From: Salinisphaera sp. UBA1666
GTDB taxonomy: Bacteria > Pseudomonadota > Gammaproteobacteria > Nevskiales > Salinisphaeraceae
Assembly (NCBI GenBank): GCA_002320455.1
Contig: DCKU01000005.1
Span: 1 to 13,148 of the forward strand
DNA length: 13,148 nt
Direction: 5' to 3'
Part shown: in pieces, positions 1 to 6,539 of the stretch
Layout of the letters: every line of letters starts with the position of its first letter
Numbering within the stretch: the first letter of the stretch is position 1
Notes under the pieces: model-generated
The model's database searches: none
The model's input: only the letters and a program-made list of their open reading frames with translations
What the model was told of the DNA's origin: nothing
Position numbers and translations under genes: made by a program

Positions 1-164
1 TTAACGACACGTCGGCAATCCAGCGTTCTAGCCCACTGCGCGACTATGACTGCGCGGCGCGGGCTACGTCTCGTCTTGCCGCAAAACAGCGCTTGGCGCG
101 GACTCGGATGAAACCTCAACAGGCCCTAGGACGCCCCGGCCGCTGGCGAGCCGGGACCAACCGT
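1..164. other. Left edge, no supportable gene
   Basis: This stretch lies downstream of hda. The frames are interrupted or show no recognisable protein; a plus-strand frame that opens at 93 is only the GC-rich shadow of hda. I see no tRNA-like T-arm and no repeat. A short GC dyad (CCCGG near 135 and CCGGG near 152) could form a small hairpin just past the hda stop, but no T-run follows it on the minus strand, so I do not call it a terminator. Confidence 0.5.
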
Positions 165-854
165 CTATTGCGCCAGCGTCTCACGCACAAACGGGATCGT
201 CAGACGCCGCTGGGCCGACAGCGAGGCCCGATCCAGCGTATCCAGGGTGTTCATGAGCGCGGGTACGTCGCTGGCCCCATGCTTCAGGATCCAGCGTGCA
301 GTGGGTTCGGGCAGCGTCATGCCCCGCTGGGCACCGCGCTCGACCAGCAGCGCGATCTTGTCGTCGTCGTCCAGCGCGCGACAACACACCGCCCCGCCCC
401 AGGCCAGGCGGGTGGCCAGGTCCGGCAGGGCCAGCCCCAGCTCGCGCGGCAGGCGAGAGCCGGCTGCCACGAGACGACTGCCCCGGGCACGCAGCGCATC
501 CGACAGCCCCACGAGTGCAATCTCGGCCTCGCGCTGGCCGGCGATGGCATCAATATCGTCGATACACACACAGTCCATCTCGGCCAGGTTTTCCACCAGC
601 GGTTTCAAGCGCTGGCGTACCTGGGCCAGCGGCAGATAACAGCTGCGCTGGCCGGCATCGCCGATCGCACGACAGGCCGCCTGTAGCAGGTGGGTCTTGC
701 CGCTGGATTCCGGGCCCGCCAGAAACAGCCGCTCGGAGCGGCCCTCGATGATCTGGGCAATCGACGCCCGGGCTCCGGCGTTGACGTCGCCCACAAACGC
801 CTCGAGTGTGGCCGAGGACGGCAGCTGTACACCGAGCACGAGCTGGACGGACAT
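165..854 (-). CDS. hda: DnaA regulatory inactivator Hda
   Basis: Hda is an AAA+ relative of DnaA domain III. Bound to the DNA-loaded beta clamp, it stimulates hydrolysis of DnaA-bound ATP after initiation and so prevents re-initiation. The 229-residue product matches the family's usual length. Visible are a Walker A motif (GPESSGKT, residues 47-54), a Walker B motif (CVCIDDID, about 95-102), a box VII Arg in LATRLAWG (R149), and the typical C-terminal stretch LDRASLSAQRRLTIPFV. The N-terminus carries QLVLGV (residues 4-9), in the place of the clamp-binding hexapeptide (QLSLPL in E. coli). I chose the ATG at 854 because it puts this motif next to the start; a TTG two codons upstream (860) is possible. 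No strong Shine-Dalgarno sequence is seen. The AI-2E transporter gene lies upstream on the same strand, 107 bases away, so cotranscription is likely. Confidence 0.92.
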   Translation of the reverse strand: MSVQLVLGVQLPSSATLEAFVGDVNAGARASIAQIIEGRSERLFLAGPESSGKTHLLQAACRAIGDAGQRSCYLPLAQVRQRLKPLVENLAEMDCVCIDDIDAIAGQREAEIALVGLSDALRARGSRLVAAGSRLPRELGLALPDLATRLAWGGAVCCRALDDDDKIALLVERGAQRGMTLPEPTARWILKHGASDVPALMNTLDTLDRASLSAQRRLTIPFVRETLAQ

Positions 855-961
855 AGACAACCAAAGCCGTTACAAGAAGACACAGAACCGCTGATTACCG
901 GCTTAGAATGCCGTGCGCAAGACACCGCCACAACCAGAGCCGTCAAATGCTGGCGACCGGC

Positions 962-2008
962 TCACTCCTGGAGATAGAACCGGCTCTCGCGCCAGCGGCG
1001 CCCGCCGTAGCGCACCAGCACCGACAGCACCGCGGCCGTGGGCAGCGCCAGCAGTACGCCGATAAAGCCGAACAGCTGGCCGCCGGCCAGTACCGCGAAG
1101 ATCACCCAGACCGGATGCAGACCAATGGCATCGCCCAGCAACAAGGGCTGAAGCACCATCTGCTCCATGATCTGGCCGATACCGAACACCATTAGCACCC
1201 AGATCACCTGAAACGGGTCGCCCGTCTGGACCAGCATGGCCAGCGAAGCGAACGACACGCCGGATAGCACGCCAACGTAGGGCACGAAGCTCACGATGCC
1301 CGCGCCCAGACCGATGACCAGGGCCAAATCCAGCCCGGCCAGCCACAGGCCCACGATATAGATCGAGCCCAGCACCAACATCACCAGGCCCTGGCCGCGC
1401 AGGAAATGCCCCAGCACGTCATCGGTCTCGCGCGCCAGCTCGGTCACCGTGCCTACATAGCGCCGCGGCAGCTGCTCGCGGATGAAGCCGGTCATACGGT
1501 CCCAGTCGCGCAGCAGATAGAACATGATGACCGGGATCAACAACAGATTCACGGCCCAGGCAAACAGCGCCGTGCCCGAGGTCAGCGCCTTGCGCAACAC
1601 GGTTGTCGCCACGCCGCTGGCCGAGCTCCAGTTGTTGGTGACCAGCGTCTGCATGGAGCGGGCATCGATACCGCCCACGCCCGGTGCCACGCGCTGAATC
1701 CACGGGTTGAGCGTACGCTGAACCCAGTCCAGATAGCGCGGCACGTTACGTAACAACGTCTCGAACTGCGCCTGCAGAACGGGCAGGACCAAAAACACCG
1801 CCAGCGTGGCGGACAGGATCATGACCAAAAACACGATGATCACGCCGAGCGTGCGGCCGAGCTTGAGCCGCTCGAGCCGGTCGACGATCGGGTCGCACAC
1901 GTAGGCCAGGCCGGCGCCCAGCACGAACGGCAAGAGCATGCCGTGCAAGAGCACGATAATCGCCACGAAGCCAGCGACGGCAATGGCCGCGAGCGTGCGA
2001 CCACGCAT
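962..2008 (-). CDS. AI-2E family transporter / PerM-like membrane protein
   Basis: This is a polytopic inner-membrane protein of the AI-2E (PerM/YdiK/TqsA) family. Members have been linked to autoinducer-2 export or ion/proton exchange, but the substrate of this one cannot be read from sequence. The 348 residues include an N-terminal hydrophobic pair (about 7-35), further segments near 55-80 and 145-170, and the family's C-terminal block with GLHPVWVIFAVLAGGQLFG and then a last membrane helix containing LLALPTAAVL. The charged soluble loop with VLRKALTSG and the LLRDWDR element between helices are also typical. The ATG at 2008 directly precedes the first hydrophobic segment. A GTG at 2035 with AGGA just upstream would add nine residues and is a real alternative. 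The frame is open back to 2152, but that part crosses the purM start and promoter and is not family-like. The gene diverges from purM and is followed by hda. Confidence 0.88.
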   Translation of the reverse strand: MRGRTLAAIAVAGFVAIIVLLHGMLLPFVLGAGLAYVCDPIVDRLERLKLGRTLGVIIVFLVMILSATLAVFLVLPVLQAQFETLLRNVPRYLDWVQRTLNPWIQRVAPGVGGIDARSMQTLVTNNWSSASGVATTVLRKALTSGTALFAWAVNLLLIPVIMFYLLRDWDRMTGFIREQLPRRYVGTVTELARETDDVLGHFLRGQGLVMLVLGSIYIVGLWLAGLDLALVIGLGAGIVSFVPYVGVLSGVSFASLAMLVQTGDPFQVIWVLMVFGIGQIMEQMVLQPLLLGDAIGLHPVWVIFAVLAGGQLFGFIGVLLALPTAAVLSVLVRYGGRRWRESRFYLQE

Positions 2009-2067
2009 CGCCGTGGGTGTCGTTGACTCGTCCACCGGTCCTGATCCACGAAGAGATATCGACGCGG

Positions 2068-2073
2068 TACAAT
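2068..2073 (+). promoter_or_regulatory. Candidate -10 box for the purM operon
   Basis: TACAAT matches the sigma-70 -10 consensus at five of six bases. It lies 56 bases before the purM GTG, in the only non-coding gap upstream of the purM-purN-DUF3108 set. No good -35 hexamer sits 16-18 bases upstream (the best TTGACT, at 2023-2028, is too far), so either an activator helps or the call is wrong. I see no clear PurR-type palindrome nearby. Confidence 0.4.
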
Positions 2074-2129
2074 ACCACGCACGCCTCGGCCCTCCGCCGA
2101 TTCGATTCTCCAGCGACAGGCAACCCCAC

Positions 2130-3200
2130 GTGAGCCAGCCTTCTTCCAACACGGGCGACTCGACGCCCGGCCTGACCTATGCCGACGCCGGTGTGGATAT
2201 CGATGCCGGCAACCGCCTGGTTGATGCGATCCGTGGCCCGGTCGAGGCCACGCGCCGGCCCGAGGTCATCGGTGGCCTGGGCGGTTTCGGCGGCCTGTTC
2301 GAGCTGCCCGTGGATCGGTATCGACGCCCAGTGCTCGTCTCGGGCACCGACGGCGTCGGTACCAAGCTGCGCCTGGCCATCGAGCACGGCCGTTACGACG
2401 GCATTGGTATCGACCTGGTGGCCATGTGCGTCAACGATGTACTGGTCGCCGGCGCCGAGCCGCTGTTCTTTCTCGACTATTACGCGACCGCCCACCTCGA
2501 AGCCGACGTGGCCGCGCCGGTCATCCAGAGCATCGCCGAGGGCTGTCGCCAGGCCGGTGCCGCGCTGATCGGCGGCGAGACCGCTGAAATGCCCGGCATG
2601 TATCAGGCCGGTGACTTCGATCTGGCCGGCTTTACGGTGGGCGTGGTCGAGTACGACGCGCGTATCGACGGGCGCGCCTGTGGCGTGGGCAACGTGGTCC
2701 TGGGCCTGGCCTCCAGTGGGCCGCACTCCAACGGCTATTCGTTGATCCGCCGGGTCATCGAGCATGCCGGCATTGACCCCGCCACGGAGACGCTCGGCGA
2801 TGCCAGTCTGCTCGACGCGCTCATGGCCCCGACGCGGATCTATGTAAGCGCAATCCAGCAGCTGCTGGCAGCCTGCGATGTACACGCCATGGCGCACATC
2901 ACCGGCGGTGGCCTGGCCGAAAACCTGGCCCGCGTGTTGCCGGCGGGCATTGCCGCCGAGCTGGATGCCACAGCCTGGCGCCGCCCGACCGTTTTCGACT
3001 GGCTGGCCGCGGCAGGCAACGTAGCCGACGGCGAAATGGCGCGAACCTTCAACAACGGCATCGGTTTCTGTGTCGTCGTGCCCGCCGACCAGGCGGAGCA
3101 GGCCATCGCCACGCTCACCGAGGCCGGTGAGACGGTCTATACATTGGGCGATCTGCGTGCCCGCGATGACGCACAAGCCGCGGTGACGTGGACCTCATGA
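2130..3200 (+). CDS. purM: Phosphoribosylformylglycinamidine cyclo-ligase PurM (AIR synthetase)
   Basis: PurM uses ATP to close the ring of FGAM, giving aminoimidazole ribonucleotide, the fifth step of de novo purine synthesis in the cytoplasm. The product is 356 residues (E. coli 345). It shows the family signature GTDGVGTK (residues 72-79), the following GIDLVAMCVNDVLVAGAEPLFFLDYY stretch described in part by VAMCVNDVLVAGAEP, the GGETAEMPGMY glycine-rich loop, SSGPHSNGYSL, and HITGGGLAENLARVLP in the C-terminal ATP-grasp-like half. I chose the GTG at 2130 because the next residues, through LTYADAGVDIDAGN, are the normal N-terminus; the frame is open back to 1938, but that part is antisense to the transporter gene. 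A short AGG lies about ten bases upstream. The TGA stop overlaps the purN ATG (ATGA), implying translational coupling. Confidence 0.96.
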   Translation: MSQPSSNTGDSTPGLTYADAGVDIDAGNRLVDAIRGPVEATRRPEVIGGLGGFGGLFELPVDRYRRPVLVSGTDGVGTKLRLAIEHGRYDGIGIDLVAMCVNDVLVAGAEPLFFLDYYATAHLEADVAAPVIQSIAEGCRQAGAALIGGETAEMPGMYQAGDFDLAGFTVGVVEYDARIDGRACGVGNVVLGLASSGPHSNGYSLIRRVIEHAGIDPATETLGDASLLDALMAPTRIYVSAIQQLLAACDVHAMAHITGGGLAENLARVLPAGIAAELDATAWRRPTVFDWLAAAGNVADGEMARTFNNGIGFCVVVPADQAEQAIATLTEAGETVYTLGDLRARDDAQAAVTWTS

Positions 3201-3877
3201 GCGACACGACCGTCAACACGGCCCGGGCGACCCCACGGATCGTGGTCATGATTTCCGGCCGCGGGCGCAATCTCGAGGCGATCCATCAGGCCATCGAACG
3301 CGGTGAGCTGAATGCCGAAATCGCGCTGGTGGTCAGCAACAAGACCCGCGCGCCGGGGCTCGGCTATGCCCGGCTCGCCGGCTTGCCGACGGTCGCGATC
3401 ACCCCGCACGCTTTCGCCGACCGCGAAAGCTACGATGCTGCCCTGGCCCGTCGCATCGGCGCCGAAGCGCCGGACTGGATCGTGCTGGCCGGCTTTATGC
3501 GCGTGCTCAGCGATGCGTTCATCGCGCCGTTCGCGGGCCGTATCGTCAATATTCACCCGTCGCTGTTGCCCCAATACAAGGGCCTACATACTCATGCTCG
3601 AGCGCTGGCCGCCGGTGATTCTCATCACGGCGCCAGCGTTCATCTGGTGATTCCGGCCCTGGATGAGGGCCCGGTCGTGCGCCAGGGCCGTATCCGCATC
3701 AACGCCGACGATACCGAACAGAGCCTGGCGGATCGGGTCCTCGATCGCATTGAGCGGCCCTTGTACGCCGCTGCCCTGGCGGATCTCTTCACAGGCCGCG
3801 TCACACCCGCTGACGACGGCGGCCTGTATCGTGACGGTGCGCGCCAGGATACCCCGCCGATCATGGATTACGACTAA
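3197..3877 (+). CDS. purN: Phosphoribosylglycinamide formyltransferase PurN
   Basis: PurN transfers the formyl group of 10-formyl-tetrahydrofolate to GAR, making FGAR (third step of purine synthesis). The 226-residue product (E. coli 212) has a 12-residue N-terminal extension and then the Rossmann core. The catalytic triad equivalents are N118 and H120 in NIHPSLLP, and D156 in ALDEGPV, exactly offset by 12 from E. coli N106/H108/D144. Also present are VLAGFMRVLS (95-104) and GLHTHARAL. The GAR-phosphate loop reads SGRGRNL (20-26), with Arg where E. coli has Ser12. I chose the ATG at 3197, which overlaps the purM stop as ATGA; a GTG at 3188 is a less likely alternative. The TAA stop shares its last base with the ATG of the next gene. 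Confidence 0.95.
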   Translation: MSDTTVNTARATPRIVVMISGRGRNLEAIHQAIERGELNAEIALVVSNKTRAPGLGYARLAGLPTVAITPHAFADRESYDAALARRIGAEAPDWIVLAGFMRVLSDAFIAPFAGRIVNIHPSLLPQYKGLHTHARALAAGDSHHGASVHLVIPALDEGPVVRQGRIRINADDTEQSLADRVLDRIERPLYAAALADLFTGRVTPADDGGLYRDGARQDTPPIMDYD

Positions 3878-4656
3878 TGGGCTTAGCGGCATCGAAACGC
3901 ATCGGCCGGGCAGTCGGCCCGATTCTGGCGATGAGCGCAAGTCTGCTGGCCGCACCCGCGGCACTCAGCGCAACCCCCGACGCCAAAGCACTGGCCACCG
4001 CGACCGCGCCGTTCACGGCCCGTTTCAACGTCGACAAGGCCGGGCTGCCGCTGGGTGATACGCGTTTCACCCTAGCGCGCGACGCGAGCAAGCCGAGCTG
4101 TTTCGTTTATCGCGGCCAGGCCCACCCCAACGCATTGGCCGGGCTGTTTCTGGGCGATATCGACGAGCGCTCGCGTTTTTGTATCGTCGACGGCGAGATC
4201 CGGCCTATGCGCTTCTCGCACAGCGAAAAAGGCGAAGCCAACAAGAGCTATACGCTGATTTTCGACTGGCCGGCCGGCAAAGCCCGCTATACCGATAAAG
4301 CCGGGCGTCATCGCACGTTCGATATTACGCCGGGCGTTCAGGACCCGTTGTCGCTACAGATCGCCGCTCGCGCATGGGTCGCAGGCGCCAGCGACAGCGC
4401 CAGCGGCGAGCAGGGCTTTCCCCTTGTAGACGATGACGGCGTGAAGACCTTCAAGCTCACCCGCGCGCCGGCGAACGCGGTTAAGACGCCGGCCGGTCGC
4501 TACGACGTATTGAAGGTCGCACGCGCCGATAGCCCGGATCACACGCTGGAGCTGTGGCTCGCCAAGGGCGAGCACTTCATTCCCGTGCAGGTCACCACGG
4601 GAAAAGACGGGCGCGTATTCACCATGAAGGCCACGGCGCTGTCGTTCCAGGACTAG
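3877..4656 (+). CDS. DUF3108 family exported protein
   Basis: This is a 259-residue protein of unknown function in the DUF3108 family. The N-terminus has a signal peptide: basic start (KRIGR, residues 7-11), hydrophobic core, and a likely cleavage after ALSA near residue 32, so the mature protein should be periplasmic. The mature part starts with FTARFNVDKAGLPLGDTRFTL, of which FTARFNV and GDTRFTL are the typical beginning of the family's beta-rich fold. Later features are a conserved PMRFSHSEKG turn, DWPAGKARYTD, QDPLSLQIAAR, VKTPAGRYDVLKV and LWLAKGEHFIPVQV. Two cysteines (in PSCFVY and SRFCIVD) could form a disulfide; this is an inference. The start codon overlaps the purN stop by one base (TAATG), so translation should be coupled. 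PurN-DUF3108 pairs also occur in Pseudomonas, to my knowledge. The gene ends only 14 bases from the dcd stop on the other strand. Confidence 0.85.
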   Translation: MGLAASKRIGRAVGPILAMSASLLAAPAALSATPDAKALATATAPFTARFNVDKAGLPLGDTRFTLARDASKPSCFVYRGQAHPNALAGLFLGDIDERSRFCIVDGEIRPMRFSHSEKGEANKSYTLIFDWPAGKARYTDKAGRHRTFDITPGVQDPLSLQIAARAWVAGASDSASGEQGFPLVDDDGVKTFKLTRAPANAVKTPAGRYDVLKVARADSPDHTLELWLAKGEHFIPVQVTTGKDGRVFTMKATALSFQD

Positions 4657-4670
4657 CTAGCCCGGGGTGA

Positions 4671-5237
4671 TCACGTCCGGGGCAGCGTCACGCCGCGCTG
4701 ACCCTGATACTTGCCGCCCCGGTCGGCATAAGAGGTCTCGCAGACCTCGTCCGACTCCAGAAACAGCATCTGGGCCACGCCTTCATTGGCATATATTTTG
4801 GCCGGCAACGGCGTGGTGTTGGAAAACTCCAGCGTTACATGACCTTCCCACTCGGGCTCCAAGGGGGTCACGTTCACGATGATGCCGCAGCGCGCATAGG
4901 TCGATTTGCCCAGGCAGATGGTCAATACGTTGCGCGGTATACGGAAATACTCGACCGTCGAGGCCAGGGCAAACGAGTTGGGCGGGATGATGCAGACATC
5001 ACCCTCGAAGTCCACGAAGCCCTTCGAATCGAAGGCCTTGGGATCCACCATCGAGGTGTTGATGTTGGTGAACAACTTGAAGTGCGGCGAGCAGCGCACG
5101 TCATAACCGTAGCTGGACACGCCGTAGGACACGATCTTCTGCCCGTCGCGCTCTTTGACTTGACCGGGCTCGAAGGGCTCGATCATGCCCTCGGATTCGG
5201 CCATGCGACGAATCCATTTATCGGCTTTGATGCTCAT
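4671..5237 (-). CDS. dcd: dCTP deaminase Dcd
   Basis: Dcd deaminates dCTP to dUTP, feeding dTMP synthesis through dUTPase. The 188 residues fit the family. The sequence is of the Pseudomonas/Acinetobacter type: it starts MSIKADKWIRRMAESEGMI, continues with VSSYGYDVRC (40-49), IIPPNSFALASTVEYFRIPR (83-102), GKSTYARCGI (110-119, holding the substrate-binding Arg) and VTLEFSN (134-140), where E137 is the catalytic Glu. It closes with DRGGKYQGQRGVTLPR. Nothing suggests the bifunctional dCTP deaminase/dUTPase seen in some archaea and actinobacteria. The ATG at 5237 is the only sensible start. In Pseudomonas dcd lies next to apbC/mrp and metG; here a divergently read dehydrogenase gene sits between dcd and apbC. 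The 3' end abuts the DUF3108 gene with no visible terminator in the 14-base gap. Confidence 0.96.
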   Translation of the reverse strand: MSIKADKWIRRMAESEGMIEPFEPGQVKERDGQKIVSYGVSSYGYDVRCSPHFKLFTNINTSMVDPKAFDSKGFVDFEGDVCIIPPNSFALASTVEYFRIPRNVLTICLGKSTYARCGIIVNVTPLEPEWEGHVTLEFSNTTPLPAKIYANEGVAQMLFLESDEVCETSYADRGGKYQGQRGVTLPRT

Positions 5238-5306
5238 TGACGCTGTCCAGCCAGTACCAGGGTCGCGTAGTTTAACGATGCGGCCCGCTCACGCCCAGCC
5301 AATCGG

Positions 5307-5343
5307 CACACAGGCTTCGTGTGGCGTATCGTGACAGCGATAC
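5307..5343. promoter_or_regulatory. Two adjacent dyads, candidate operator of the reductase gene
   Basis: GTATCG (5326-5331) and CGATAC (5338-5343) form a perfect 6-base inverted repeat with a 6-base spacer, ending 18 bases before the ATG at 5362. Just upstream, CACAC (5307-5311) and GTGTG (5319-5323) form a second dyad with a 7-base spacer. Such dyads are the usual size for HTH dimers of the TetR, MarR or HxlR type, which often control quinone reductases. No regulator gene is in the window, so the link is inference. They also lie between the divergent dcd and reductase starts. Confidence 0.35.
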
Positions 5344-5361
5344 TGATCTACAAGAGTCGTT

Positions 5362-6357
5362 ATGAAAGTCCAGCAGTTACATGCCTTTGGCGAGCCCGAC
5401 AACTTTGAACTGACGGATGTCGACATCCGCGAGCCGGGCCCGCGCCAGATTCGCGTGCGCCAGATGGCCACCAGCGTCAATCCGGTGGATACCAAGCTGC
5501 GCGCGGCCGGCCCGGCTATCGCGCCAGCGCTGCCGGCGGTTTTGGGCTGTGACGTCGCCGGCATCGTAGACGCGGTCGGTGACGGTGTTCGCGATTTTGC
5601 CGTCGGCGATGCCGTCTATGGCTGTGCCACGGGCGTGTCCGGCCACGACGGCGCCTACGGCGAATATGCCATCGTCGATTCCGCCTTCATGGCCGCCAAG
5701 CCGGACAGCCTGGACTGGCGCCAGACCGCGGCCCTGCCGCTGGTCACCATCACGGCCTGGGAAGCACTGGTCGACCGAGCCGGCGTGCGGCCGGGTGATC
5801 ACATCCTGATCCACGGCGGCACCGGTGGCGTAGGCCATATCGCTGTGCAGCTGGCCAAGTCGTTGGGGGCCCGGGTGGCCACCACGGTCTCGACGCAAGA
5901 CAAGGCCGCGATCGCCGAGCGCCTGGGCGCCGACGACATCATCTACTACAAGGATGAAGCCGTGGCGGATTATGTCGCGCGCGTCACCGCCGGTCGCGGC
6001 TTCGATGTCGTCATGGACGCCACCGGCGGCTCGGATATCGCCAAGTCGTTTGACGCAGCACGCGTCAACGGCCAGGTGGTCACTATCGTGTCGCAATACG
6101 AGGCCGACCTCACGCCCATGCACGCCAAGAGCCTCACGCTGCACGTGGTGCTGATGCTTACTGCCATGCTCCATGGCATCGATCCAGGCCACCACGGCGA
6201 GATCCTGACCAAGGCCGCCCGGCTGGTCGAGACCGGCGAGCTGGAGCCGCTGCTGGACGAGCGCCGATTCACGCTATCCGATGTACCCGACGCCCACCGG
6301 CATCTGACCTCCGGCCAGGCCATCGGCAAGATCGTGATCGACATCGGCGAGGTCTGA
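5362..6357 (+). CDS. Zinc-free medium-chain dehydrogenase / quinone oxidoreductase (QOR-like)
   Basis: This is a 331-residue member of the medium-chain dehydrogenase/reductase superfamily, on the quinone oxidoreductase side. It should use NADPH to reduce quinones or activated alkenes in the cytosol; the real substrate is unknown. An N-terminal GroES-like domain contains SVNPVDTKLR (38-47) and LGCDVAGIVDAVG (61-73). The nucleotide-binding loop is HGGTGGVGHIAVQLAK (151-166), followed by the LGADDIIYYK element (188-197) and DVVMDATGG (215-223). The zinc-ligand cysteines of alcohol dehydrogenases and the structural-zinc Cys cluster are absent. The C-terminus, SGQAIGKIVIDI, is typical. AAGAG lies five bases before the ATG. 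The gene is alone on its strand between two minus-strand genes, with operator-like dyads upstream and hairpins downstream, so it is probably a single, separately regulated unit. Confidence 0.88.
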   Translation: MKVQQLHAFGEPDNFELTDVDIREPGPRQIRVRQMATSVNPVDTKLRAAGPAIAPALPAVLGCDVAGIVDAVGDGVRDFAVGDAVYGCATGVSGHDGAYGEYAIVDSAFMAAKPDSLDWRQTAALPLVTITAWEALVDRAGVRPGDHILIHGGTGGVGHIAVQLAKSLGARVATTVSTQDKAAIAERLGADDIIYYKDEAVADYVARVTAGRGFDVVMDATGGSDIAKSFDAARVNGQVVTIVSQYEADLTPMHAKSLTLHVVLMLTAMLHGIDPGHHGEILTKAARLVETGELEPLLDERRFTLSDVPDAHRHLTSGQAIGKIVIDIGEV

Positions 6358-6401
6358 CGCGCCTCGCCTCGGTAGACGCGATAGGTATCACGCCCGTGAA
6401 T

Positions 6402-6433
6402 ACCCAAGCGGCCGATCGGCGGGCCGCTTGGGT
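6402..6433 (+). terminator. 12-base perfect inverted repeat after the reductase gene
   Basis: ACCCAAGCGGCC (6402-6413) pairs perfectly with GGCCGCTTGGGT (6422-6433) around an 8-base loop, and two further pairs (A-T and U-G) extend the stem in RNA. No T-run follows directly; the next bases are only mildly pyrimidine-rich. It lies 45 bases past the reductase stop and may act as a terminator or 3'-end stabiliser. Its right arm can also pair with a third arm further on (see the entry at 6425). Confidence 0.55.
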
Positions 6434-6466
6434 GTGCCTATCCCGTCTGTTTTCCAAGCGTTTTTT
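6425..6466 (+). terminator. Alternative hairpin with T6 run (likely intrinsic terminator)
   Basis: CGCTTGG (6425-6431) pairs with CCAAGCG (6454-6460), and a G-U pair can extend the stem at the loop side. TTTTTT follows at once (6461-6466), the classic form of an intrinsic terminator on the plus strand. The loop of about 20 bases is long. The left arm is the same sequence that forms the right arm of the stronger hairpin at 6402-6433, so the two are mutually exclusive. Confidence 0.5.
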
Positions 6467-6496
6467 CTGGGCCGCAAGCGCCTGCCGCTGTGGAGT

Positions 6497-6539
6497 CGCC
6501 CGCGTTAGCCCATCAAGCAGCGCGGGCGCTTAATTTTCC
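6497..6539. terminator. GC hairpin between the convergent reductase and apbC genes
   Basis: CGCCCGCG (6497-6504) and CGCGGGCG (6521-6528) form a perfect 8-base inverted repeat with a 16-base loop. On the plus strand the stem is followed by CTTAATTTTCC, so it could stop any read-through of the reductase message. On the minus strand it lies directly after the apbC stop but lacks a T-run. It may serve both directions; this is inference. Confidence 0.45.

Noticed and set aside
1938..2129. N-terminal extension of purM
   Set aside because: It overlaps the transporter gene and its promoter and has no PurM likeness; the GTG at 2130 fits family length.
1746..3176. 476-codon minus-strand frame opposite purM, running into the transporter gene
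   Set aside because: The purM frame carries clear family signatures; the antisense translation has no family-like pattern and low-complexity composition.
5269..5274. TAAACT on the minus strand as a dcd -10 box
   Set aside because: It matches only four of six bases and has no acceptable -35, so it is too weak to list as a feature.
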